Below, in pieces: positions 1 to 6,376 of a stretch of DNA of 64,000 nt (within the stretch, counting starts at the first letter, position 1; each line of letters starts with the position of its first letter). The notes beneath the pieces were generated by a model. That model worked only from the letters and a program-made list of their open reading frames with translations, was not told where the DNA came from and did no database searches. Source of the DNA: Vreelandella nigrificans. Its GTDB lineage: Bacteria > Pseudomonadota > Gammaproteobacteria > Pseudomonadales > Halomonadaceae. The stretch covers positions 558,001-622,000 of the forward strand of contig NZ_NWUX01000001.1 in NCBI RefSeq assembly GCF_002374315.1, in the 5' to 3' direction. Position numbers and translations under genes: made by a program.

Positions 1-418
1 CTCGGTTAATCGATCAAAAAACGCGGACATGGATAACCTCTGAGTAGTTGACTGTAGCTGTAGCGCTCAAGACCACCGCCACCATATATGCTCCATATAG
101 GTGGCTGCAGCAGCCTCTCTCCAGGGCGGCGCAGGTGAGCAATAATGCCGAGATCAATCTACCATGGGAATGTTATCAACGAACGTCCAGTAAACGGTCT
201 CTCATCATGGCTGTTCCACTGAGACGTCTTACAAAAAGGATATGGCTATTGCTAATACGCTTATAGTCGTTGCAATTACCACATAGAGGCATGGTTTGAA
301 AGTGGCAGGAAGAAGCGTGAAGCACGCCACAATAATAATTGCTTCGACGTTTTGTGGGCACTATATCTTAGCGTATACGAAAAAAGCCCCTGACGAATCA
401 GGGGCTTTTCGAGATAAG
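1..418. other. Left chromosomal flank without a supportable gene
   Basis: No convincing gene is visible on either strand. The short open frames here (72 aa on plus, 61 aa on minus) lack a good ribosome binding site and a recognisable composition. The only clear structures are an 8-bp palindrome cgtatacg (372-379) and the terminator at 385-406. Because the element at 419-12190 inserted into the tRNA-Ser 3' end, this stretch is probably the DNA that originally lay downstream of the tRNA gene. Confidence 0.5.
385..406 (-). terminator. Intrinsic terminator beside the left att copy
   Basis: A 9-bp perfect stem, agcccctga and its complement, closes a 4-nt cgaa loop. On the minus strand it is followed by an oligo-U run (six A on plus at 380-385). 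Before the element inserted, it would have sat just downstream of tRNA-Ser, so it is probably the original tRNA terminator. The element carries its own replacement terminator at 12146-12162. Confidence 0.75.
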
Positions 419-432
419 TGGCGGAGGGACAG
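419..432. repeat. Left attachment site: copy of tRNA-Ser 3' end
   Basis: The sequence tggcggagggacag is identical to 12177-12190, the CCA end plus acceptor and first T-arm bases of tRNA-Ser on the minus strand. After these 14 bases the two copies diverge. A duplicated tRNA 3' end at the far side of an integrase-bearing segment marks the second boundary of a tRNA-targeting element. Confidence 0.85.
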
Positions 433-479
433 TCCGCTAATGGCTATTTAAATACAATAACTTATATTGTTAATTTATT

Positions 480-504
480 TTTACCCAACATCCCACCCAA
501 CATA
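480..504. repeat. Probable integrase arm-type sites, left end
   Basis: Two direct copies of ACCCAACAT (483-491 and 495-503) are separated by ccc. The 25-bp block 480-504 is identical to 12032-12056 at the other end. Downstream similarity continues in part, with gcttgtgtgcg at 514-524 and 12065-12075. Paired short repeats inside both ends, away from the crossover core, are the usual layout of tyrosine-recombinase arm sites. No binding data are available. Confidence 0.7.
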
Positions 505-560
505 AATACAGGTGCTTGTGTGCGCTTCGATGCGACACTATGCAAGGCTTTTTGGTGGTG

Positions 561-872
561 TCAGCTTGCTGGCGCTTGATGGGTAAGATCGTGGAAGTTA
601 ACGCCTGTGGCTTTAATCACCGCAGTCATAGTTCGAAGTGTTGGGTTGCCCTTCGGGGATAAGGCGCGGTAAAGGCTTTCGCGTGATACTTTGGCACGTT
701 CTGCTACCAGCGCCATTCCGCCTTGAGCTTCAACGACATGACGCAGCGCCATTAGGAAAGCTGACTCCCCCCCCTCTTCGTCCAGCTCATCAAACGCTGT
801 TCGCAGGTAGTCCAGAGCCATACCGGGGTCAGTGCGCAGCATTTCAATAACGGCTTCATCATGACTTTTCAT
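561..872 (-). CDS. Antitoxin of a HigBA/RelE-type module (HTH protein)
   Basis: The 103-aa product starts at MKSHDEAV, preceded by AAAAGGAG seven bases upstream; a longer in-frame reading to 950 has no such site. The fold is an acidic N-terminal helix pair followed by an HTH domain (about residues 45-95), with the motif VAERAKVSRESLYRALS and then the GNPTL segment typical of addiction-module antidote proteins. It overlaps the end of the toxin gene by 14 bases and follows it, the toxin-first order of higBA loci. It should neutralise the toxin and, through its HTH, repress the shared promoter at the 1209-1226 palindrome. It probably stabilises the element in the host. Confidence 0.85.
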   Translation of the reverse strand: MKSHDEAVIEMLRTDPGMALDYLRTAFDELDEEGGESAFLMALRHVVEAQGGMALVAERAKVSRESLYRALSPKGNPTLRTMTAVIKATGVNFHDLTHQAPAS

Positions 873-1200
873 GACGTGTTCTCCTTTTGTGGTCGGCCAA
901 AAACGCTTTTGCCTGTTCAATGTCAGACTGCTGGCGCTGTTTGGTGCCACCTATTAACAACATTACCAAACGCGCCCCTACCTTGGCGTAGTAAACGCGG
1001 TAGCCAGGGCCATAGGTAATGCGTAGCTCCCATACCCCATCACCTACCGTCTTGGTGTCGCCTGCATTACCCGCTGCCAGCCTGTTAAGGCGTGTTAGTA
1101 CCCGCATAGCGGCTTGACGGTCTTTAGCCTTCGTAGCATCCAGCCAGGCTTGAAAAGGGTCATAGCCATCAGCGGTAAGGTAGTGGGTAAGTTCGGTCAT
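859..1200 (-). CDS. RelE/HigB-family toxin (addiction module killer protein)
   Basis: This 113-aa basic protein belongs to the RelE/ParE superfamily, 'killer protein' subgroup. It shows the family core WELRI followed by YGPGYRVYY, then a LVMLLIGGTK strand and the SDIEQAKAF helix. Related toxins act as ribosome-dependent or ribosome-independent mRNA interferases, or are phage-derived Gp49-like proteins; which activity applies here cannot be read from the sequence. It is the first gene of a two-gene operon with the antitoxin and lies directly behind a palindromic operator. Its position at the distal end of the element fits a maintenance role, though an anti-phage role is also possible. Confidence 0.85.
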   Translation of the reverse strand: MTELTHYLTADGYDPFQAWLDATKAKDRQAAMRVLTRLNRLAAGNAGDTKTVGDGVWELRITYGPGYRVYYAKVGARLVMLLIGGTKQRQQSDIEQAKAFLADHKRRTRHEKS

Positions 1201-1208
1201 ATTGCTAT

Positions 1209-1226
1209 TGTAGCTTAAAAGCTACA
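1209..1226 (-). promoter_or_regulatory. Palindromic operator of the toxin-antitoxin operon
   Basis: Perfect 8-bp arms (tgtagctt and aagctaca) flank a 2-bp centre, only nine bases upstream of the toxin start. On the minus strand a TACAAT box suitable as a -10 element overlaps the start-proximal arm. Antitoxin bound here would block its own promoter, the standard autoregulation for such modules. Confidence 0.65.
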
Positions 1227-1624
1227 GATTAAAAGAGATAGCGTGACTTTAAGCGATTGAAAAACTCAAACGACAATGACTCTTTTTACCAACAAATCCT
1301 TAGTAGCTGATTTTTCAATTTCGCGGGTATGAGAATTTCATTGGAGGAACGGTGTCCGCTCAAGTGAACGCTGGAGGGATTGGAATAGCCCCTACCCCCT
1401 CACGTTACCAGAGCAATATTGGGAAAAAAGTTTCGTTATTTCTCGCGCATAAAAAAAAGCCTGGGGGTGCGGTGTCCGCTTATAGGTGCCCTAGAGATTC
1501 TACCCCCCCTCCCCCTATAGGCCCATGACGCGGGCGTTTCAGCCTATGGCAGTCATCGGTAAAGTAATTATCTGAGCAGGCTTAGAGCACCTAACAGGCA
1601 GGGATATAGCAACATAAACACGCA
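1227..1624. other. Non-coding stretch with a repeated cggtgtccgct motif and C-rich tracts
   Basis: No gene is supported in these 400 bases. The 11-mer cggtgtccgct occurs at 1350-1360 and again at 1470-1480, exactly 120 bp apart. Each copy is followed within 20 to 45 bases by a pyrimidine-rich tract with long C runs (ctaccccctc; ctaccccccctccccc). This is the largest gene-free segment of an otherwise packed element, which makes it a candidate cis-acting region (packaging site, origin, or recombination site). The function is unknown. Confidence 0.4.
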
Positions 1625-1649
1625 AAAGGCCCGCACTTCGCGGGCCTTT
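1625..1649 (-). terminator. Terminator after the second AlpA-like gene
   Basis: A 10-bp perfect stem, aaaggcccgc with its complement, closes a 5-nt acttc loop. It lies 65 bases downstream of the 1715-1912 gene on the minus strand. The run of U after it is short (CCTTTTGCG), so it may act in both directions. Confidence 0.6.
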
Positions 1650-1714
1650 CAGGGTATCGATTAGAGGTTTTATGCGTCATCTACCGCTTGTGGTATCAAT
1701 ATGGTTGATAGTAG

Positions 1715-1912
1715 TCACAGGGAAGCCTTCTCAGATTCGGCATAGGTCTTACGGATCCATGCCTCTACCACTTCAGAAGACCAACGGACACCACCCATAG
1801 GCATCTTTCTACCACGTGGGAAGTCACCATCACGAATCATCGCGTAAACTTTGCTTTCGCTGTAAGCAATCCGGGCGGCAACCTCCCGCATTCTTAGAAG
1901 ATGAAGTGTCAT
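1715..1912 (-). CDS. AlpA-family HTH protein (second copy in the element)
   Basis: This 65-aa protein has the AlpA/excisionase winged-helix layout: LRMREVAARIAYSESKVYAMI, then GDFPRGRK, then WSSEVVEAWI. The family includes activators of excision and small MerR-like regulators. The start is supported by AAGGAG eight bases upstream, and the gene overlaps a tiny upstream ORF as ATGA. The element also has an AlpA-type protein next to its integrase (9564-9782). The two differ clearly in sequence, so one probably controls excision and the other regulates the left-hand module or its helper response. Confidence 0.8.
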   Translation of the reverse strand: MTLHLLRMREVAARIAYSESKVYAMIRDGDFPRGRKMPMGGVRWSSEVVEAWIRKTYAESEKASL

Positions 1913-2010
1913 AGCGCGGTCTCCTTGCTCTCTAAGCGGGCGAGGCGTATAGCCGCCTCTATCACCGCTGAGGTAATCGGTTCGGCACGATAGAGTCTTA
2001 ATACAGCCAC
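1909..2010 (-). CDS. Possible small protein (33 aa) translationally coupled to AlpA
   Basis: A reading frame starting with GTG (or the TTG one codon upstream) encodes about 33 residues, including AEPITSAVIEAAIRLARL, and its TGA overlaps the ATG of the AlpA-like gene. CGGAG lies about 11 bases upstream of the start. The amphipathic helix and ATGA overlap match the style of the rest of the operon. It is short and has no recognised family, so it remains tentative. Confidence 0.35.
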   Translation of the reverse strand: MAVLRLYRAEPITSAVIEAAIRLARLESKETAL

Positions 2011-2042
2011 CAAGATGCCGGTGCTCCGGTCGGCGCTACAAG

Positions 2043-2498
2043 TTAACTAGTGCGGCGTACTGCTGGCTTGGGGCTGTCTTTAAGGTTGCTAAGATCCCAC
2101 TTACAGTAACGTACCCACTCCAGCAGCCCTTTTATCATGGGCAGTTCGTCATCTACCGCAGTGGGGGCGCCTAGATATTCGAGCAGTTGCTCTTCGGCTT
2201 TATCGAGGAATTCTAAGGTAAGTTCTAGGTGTCCAGTGACAGCCATCGGGGGCTGGCCTTCATACTCAACGACTGCAGTGAAATCACCCCCACGACTCCA
2301 TAAAGCGTTTTGGGTGTTCCTGATCCCTTGCAAAGCGCGCTCTGACGCAATTAATGCGCGGCGGGCCATAAGGTGGTTAGTTCGATAGCCATGCTCATTG
2401 GCACACAGAGCTAAGCGAGTATCCAAGCACGATGCGCATCCAGCCAAGCGTGCTATATAACTCATGGTTAGTCTTTTTGCGTCTTCCATATTTTTCAT
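2043..2498 (-). CDS. Hypothetical protein following the tape-measure gene
   Basis: This 151-aa protein is not recognised. It starts seven bases after the tape-measure stop codon, with AAGGGA ahead of the ATG, so the two are almost certainly co-translated. The N-terminal third has four cysteines (CASC, then two more spaced along a helix), and the central part is helical. No signal peptide or membrane segment is visible. Position suggests it works with the tape-measure protein, for example as a chaperone or partner, but phage tape-measure chaperones are normally encoded upstream, so this is only a guess from context. Confidence 0.7.
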   Translation of the reverse strand: MKNMEDAKRLTMSYIARLAGCASCLDTRLALCANEHGYRTNHLMARRALIASERALQGIRNTQNALWSRGGDFTAVVEYEGQPPMAVTGHLELTLEFLDKAEEQLLEYLGAPTAVDDELPMIKGLLEWVRYCKWDLSNLKDSPKPAVRRTS

Positions 2499-2505
2499 TC
2501 CCTTG

Positions 2506-5079
2506 TTACTGGGCCATAGTTTTTAAACCGTATTTCTGTGTTAGCGCCTTGTGTGCTTTTCCATCGCCGAAAATACTGGCAACCCACTGATTAATGATTT
2601 GCTCTCCATCTGGGCCTTCCCGCACTTCTCTCTGGCCAGCGCGGCTACGGTCTTCGTGCAAATGAAAAGAAACATTAGCGCCCCCGCTGGTGTCACCAGG
2701 ACGATTCATTTGGCTTTCCACTCGCGCCATCATGGCGTCGGTATTATCCAGCGTGGTATCCAACTTAGCACTCGTGCCCGCAGTGGTGACCTTCTCCCCC
2801 TTCTCAAGCAACCAAGTGCCTGTCTCTGGCACGTAATCCATCCCATCGTGGGCCATGCCCACTAGCCCTGTGCCCTGGATATTTGAAACAAGCCCGGCTG
2901 TCGCGGCGGCTACCGTAGCCATGGCCGGAATATTGGCAGGGAACGGCAGCGCAGCTGCGCCAGCAATACCTTGTTGTATAGAAATAATCGACGAGGCAAC
3001 CGCGAAAGCCTTTTCAGCAGCAAACATGGCTTTGTAGATGCCACTTTGCTCACCGGCAAACTGCTTAGTAATGTCGGCCATATCGCCGAACATACTTTCA
3101 GCGCCAGCCATTTGAGCCATTATGCGAGCCTGCTCAATCCGAGCCAGCTCATTTTCATGCTGTTCTTTAAGGGCCCTCTCTTGGTCATCCCACTGAGACG
3201 TTAGGTCAGCGCGCTCTTTGCGGAATTCTTCGAGCATTTCAAGCTGAGTGTCATACCACTCCTGAAGCTTTTCCTCAGCCTCGTCTATCTTATCCAGCTC
3301 ACCAAAGGGGCCTCCGATGGTGGCGTCTAGCCCACCGTATTCCGGGGCATCCACAAAAGCGGCTTCTGCGATTTTGGCGGCGGCTTCTGCGTATTCATCA
3401 CTGGCGACGTTTACAGCATCCAGCACGGCTAACCGCTCATACATCTGGTCTGTTAACTGCTCTTCGGTGGTGCGCAGCTCGAGCAACAAGCTTTGGTAAT
3501 CACTGGCCGATTGCTCACTTGCCTCGTACGCTGAAACGGCATTAAGCGCACCTCGTGCCGCTTTAATCTGGGAGTCTGACGCCCCCTCTTGCGCCAGCTT
3601 ATAAAGAACCAGCTCATCCTCCGCCATTCCCAGCGTGGCCGCTTGAAGCTGGAGCGCAGCTACCTGCTTATCAATATCCGCCGCAGCTTTGGCGGCACTA
3701 CTATCAGTCGTGGGCGGATCACTAGGCACGCGGCGGTTCCCAAGCTCGGCCATTGCCTGGTCAATCTTCTGTAGCTCGTCGGCGAATGCTTCAGCTCGGG
3801 CTTGCTGCTCTGCCAGATCCGCATTTAGCCCGCCACCACCAGCAGCACCGGTTAGCTGTGCGGTCGCTGGGCCTGGGCGACCCTGGTACTGTATGTTCTG
3901 GCTACGCTGCTGGCTCTCTAATTTGCCTATCTCCCCGGCAAGCCGAGCGGCTTCCATGCGGGCGTCAACCAAGCCCGCTACCAATGGTACCTTTTTGTTT
4001 TCAAGCTGCGCCTGGGTCAGGCCTTCAATGCTTCCAGTGAGCTCGCTCACTTCCTTCTTGGCATCCTCAAGCGCACCGGACGTGAGCCCTAACTCATCTC
4101 TAAAAGCAAACATCACGCCCGTAGCGGCCCCAATCGCAATAACGGCAAGCCCTAGCGGGTTAGCTCGCACGGCAGTATTAAAGGCCCACGTACCAATAGT
4201 GGCCACGTTGACGGCAGTGCTATACGTCACATAAGCCGCAGCAGATGCAGCGGCACCTACGGCAACACCTCCAAGCAATTGAAGCTGAAGATCGTAATCA
4301 CCAGCATGGAATGCCCGGGTTACCGAATTGATTGAATCGGCCATGTCATTCAAGGCCGGAGATAACTTAACGGCGACCGCGTTACCCATGGCTTCGGTAG
4401 AAAGACCGATACGGGCAATAGCGTCGTTAGCTTCCTCGATAGCGGCGGCATCCATCATGGAAACCGAAAGGCCATAATCTTCAATGTCCTGTCGGGCGGA
4501 TCGAATAGCATCGCCACCTTTGAGAAATAGCTCTGTTGCGCCACGCTGTTCAAAGCCCAGCTGTTGCAAATGCCGTGCGGCCTCTTGTGAAGACACGCCA
4601 GAATCACGCAGGCGATCCGCTATATACGCTAGCTTTTCGTCAACATCCATCCCTTCCATTTCACGAAGGTTAAGGTTGAGCCGCTCCACAGTCTTCAACG
4701 CAGGCCCGCCGCTCATTTCCACGGCACCCAGGCGGCGGTTCATACGGTTAAGCGATGCCTCCATGCCATCAATGCCACTATCGGAAGCCGCCATATTCAC
4801 GGCACGAAGGCCGTCAATGGTGCCCTCTAGCGATCGCGCCAGCTTGGCGTTAGCGTCAATGGTATCCATGTTCGACTTGGCGTAGGCATAGATACCCGCA
4901 GCTGCGGCGGTGGCGCCAGCCGCAAGCGCTGCTATCCCGGCGCCCGCCTTCTTGGCGTCAGCCTCCATGCGGCGCATATTGCGCTCTGTATCACGCTGCG
5001 CTTTTTCCATCGGCCCTAGAAAATTGCCGGTTTGCAGCACCATATCAAGCGTTAAGCGGCCAAGCGATCGAGCAGACAT
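2506..5079 (-). CDS. Phage tail tape-measure protein, the only virion-type gene in the element
   Basis: The 857-aa protein starts at MSARSLGR, with GGAGG six bases upstream. The N-terminus has a coiled segment and an Ala/Gly-rich hydrophobic stretch (about 35-50). Next comes the region typical of lambda-gpH-like tape measures, in which a SLNRMNRRLGAVE helix is followed by LKTVERLNLNLREM, ADRLRDSGVSSQEAARHL, and the IEEANDAIARIG helix. A strongly hydrophobic stretch lies near 250-310, with coiled coils at 560-660 around KERADLTSQWDDQERALKEQ. The C-terminus carries the AHDGMDYVPETGTWLLEKGE motif. Tape measures set tail length at roughly 1.5 angstrom per residue, so this one would fit a tail of about 130 nm, and they help form the DNA path through the inner membrane. 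No other tail gene lies nearby. Confidence 0.9.
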   Translation of the reverse strand: MSARSLGRLTLDMVLQTGNFLGPMEKAQRDTERNMRRMEADAKKAGAGIAALAAGATAAAAGIYAYAKSNMDTIDANAKLARSLEGTIDGLRAVNMAASDSGIDGMEASLNRMNRRLGAVEMSGGPALKTVERLNLNLREMEGMDVDEKLAYIADRLRDSGVSSQEAARHLQQLGFEQRGATELFLKGGDAIRSARQDIEDYGLSVSMMDAAAIEEANDAIARIGLSTEAMGNAVAVKLSPALNDMADSINSVTRAFHAGDYDLQLQLLGGVAVGAAASAAAYVTYSTAVNVATIGTWAFNTAVRANPLGLAVIAIGAATGVMFAFRDELGLTSGALEDAKKEVSELTGSIEGLTQAQLENKKVPLVAGLVDARMEAARLAGEIGKLESQQRSQNIQYQGRPGPATAQLTGAAGGGGLNADLAEQQARAEAFADELQKIDQAMAELGNRRVPSDPPTTDSSAAKAAADIDKQVAALQLQAATLGMAEDELVLYKLAQEGASDSQIKAARGALNAVSAYEASEQSASDYQSLLLELRTTEEQLTDQMYERLAVLDAVNVASDEYAEAAAKIAEAAFVDAPEYGGLDATIGGPFGELDKIDEAEEKLQEWYDTQLEMLEEFRKERADLTSQWDDQERALKEQHENELARIEQARIMAQMAGAESMFGDMADITKQFAGEQSGIYKAMFAAEKAFAVASSIISIQQGIAGAAALPFPANIPAMATVAAATAGLVSNIQGTGLVGMAHDGMDYVPETGTWLLEKGEKVTTAGTSAKLDTTLDNTDAMMARVESQMNRPGDTSGGANVSFHLHEDRSRAGQREVREGPDGEQIINQWVASIFGDGKAHKALTQKYGLKTMAQ

Positions 5080-5226
5080 AGGGCCTCCAGTAAGTAGGAG
5101 AAGGCCCATGCGGGGCATTCTCTTTTGTCAATAACTGTCTAAAGATACAGTTTAACACTACCAATAAAACGCACCTACACAGCAGCTAAAACAACTACTC
5201 GTCTGCACGGGCGAGTGGAATTAGCA

Positions 5227-5580
5227 TCACAACCTCCGCTTCCAACGCTCAAGGTGGCCGGGCGTACAACCTGCGTCAATATCAGTCAGCGCGTCATTAG
5301 CTAGCCGGTCAAGGCGGCTCTGTATCCGCTTCACGCCTGCATCGTCACCACGGCCAAAGGCCCACTCTAGGCGGCGGTCTAGGCGTTCCCGCTCACTGTC
5401 TAGGCGTTCATCCCGGTACTGCTCAGCATTGCGGTAGGTGTGCTTAAAGGCGTTATCGTTGATCTTTCGGGCATCGGTCGCAAAGTTGCGGCGGGCTTGG
5501 TTGGTGCGGCGCATGGCATCCCCCGGTAGTTGGCGGTATCGTTTAACTGTATCAGAGAGAGTGATACCGCTATCGATCAT
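5227..5580 (-). CDS. Hypothetical charged helical protein upstream of the tape measure
   Basis: This 117-aa protein is very rich in Arg, Asp and Glu and probably all helical, with a likely coiled coil in RDERLDSERERLDRRLEWAF. It ends 147 bases before the tape-measure start and begins 10 bases after the preceding gene. There is no strong ribosome binding site before the first ATG, so translation may rely on coupling, or an internal Met may be used. A small helical protein directly upstream of a tape measure occupies the place where tail assembly chaperones are usually encoded, but no sequence similarity to them is recognised. Confidence 0.65.
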   Translation of the reverse strand: MIDSGITLSDTVKRYRQLPGDAMRRTNQARRNFATDARKINDNAFKHTYRNAEQYRDERLDSERERLDRRLEWAFGRGDDAGVKRIQSRLDRLANDALTDIDAGCTPGHLERWKRRL

Positions 5581-5590
5581 TAAGAGAGGG

Positions 5591-6376
5591 TTACTGGAGG
5601 CGCTTGGCCTTGCGGCTGCTCAATAGCAGGTAGTTATTAGCAGCCCGGCGGCCTGCGTTGTCTTTAGCCTGGCTGCGTGGCTCTTGCTGCTCTGCCTGTT
5701 GCCACGCTTCAACGTACTGGCGGGATAGGCGCATGGCGTGACCTGGGGCCAGTGTAACCAGCCTCACGCGGATAAAGCGCTTATCCTCAGGCACCAGCGG
5801 GCAATGCCGCTCTATCATCGCCAGCCATGGTTCTATGATGGGCGTGACGGTTTGCCGGCGGATTGTGTCGGGCACCTCGCCAACAGGTTCAGGCAGTGCA
5901 GGCCAGCAGGCTTTGGCGGCGTCCATAGTGCCCATATCGGTTAGCAGGTGGCGGCACTGCTTACGGGCGCTGGGTAGGTCAGGTGCTACCGTGAACGCAT
6001 CGTCTAGGACTGCGATAACTTCAGCACGCACAGGGTTAGCCAACAGCATCAGCCTTTCACGCGCCAGCCTCTCAAGATCGTCACCCAGGTCACGACCTAT
6101 GACCTTCAGCGTGCCTAGCATGGCGTCTACATCGCCAGCACCTCCCCCCCGTTTTTCCTGAAATGCCTTAGTTGTGTCACTGACTTTACTGACAGATTTA
6201 GATAAGTCAGTTTTGTCAGTTACACACATAGGGCTTTTCTGGATTGAAGCGGTATCGCTTGCCATTTCGGTGAATGCCCTAGTTGTGTCACTGACTTTTC
6301 TGACAGATTCAGATAAGTCAGTTTTGTCAGTTGCACACATAGGGTTTTTCTGGATTTTAGATAGCCAACGTCCCAT
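5591..6376 (-). CDS. Hypothetical protein with two N-terminal TDKTDLS repeats
   Basis: This 261-aa protein starts at an ATG overlapping the DUF3987 stop codon as TAATG. Residues about 8-70 hold two copies of a 28-residue unit (PMC-x-TDKTDLS, then KVSDTT-x-AF) separated by nine residues. The DNA under this unit, a paired CTGAC/GTCAG hairpin, is conserved in both copies (6162-6245 and 6273-6356), so the selected entity may be the DNA rather than the peptide. The rest is helical, with a basic C-terminus (SRKAKRLQ). No family is recognised. Its place after the primase and P-loop genes suggests a replication-module protein. Confidence 0.7.
   Translation of the reverse strand: MGRWLSKIQKNPMCATDKTDLSESVRKVSDTTRAFTEMASDTASIQKSPMCVTDKTDLSKSVSKVSDTTKAFQEKRGGGAGDVDAMLGTLKVIGRDLGDDLERLARERLMLLANPVRAEVIAVLDDAFTVAPDLPSARKQCRHLLTDMGTMDAAKACWPALPEPVGEVPDTIRRQTVTPIIEPWLAMIERHCPLVPEDKRFIRVRLVTLAPGHAMRLSRQYVEAWQQAEQQEPRSQAKDNAGRRAANNYLLLSSRKAKRLQ
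6162..6356. repeat. Two 84-bp direct repeats carrying CTGAC/GTCAG hairpins (candidate origin iterons)
   Basis: Copies lie at 6162-6245 and 6273-6356, exactly 111 bp apart, with about five mismatches in 84 bases. Each copy contains ACTGAC-N4-CTGAC followed after a 10-nt loop by GTCAG-N4-GTCAGT, so four pentamers form an interrupted inverted repeat that can fold into a cruciform or hairpin. A related GTCAG-N5-GTCAG-N3-CTGAC cluster lies at 9848-9870. Repeats of this type, next to primase and helicase-like genes, suggest a replication origin or regulator-binding array embedded in a coding sequence. Confidence 0.75.

Noticed and set aside
48..361. Short open frames in the left flank (72 aa plus, 61 aa minus)
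   Set aside because: No ribosome binding site, no family resemblance and overlapping on opposite strands; treated as chance frames.
6162..6356. Two spaced repeats as a CRISPR array
   Set aside because: Only two 84-bp units, translated in frame, with a 27-bp spacer and no cas genes; an iteron-like or duplicated segment fits better.
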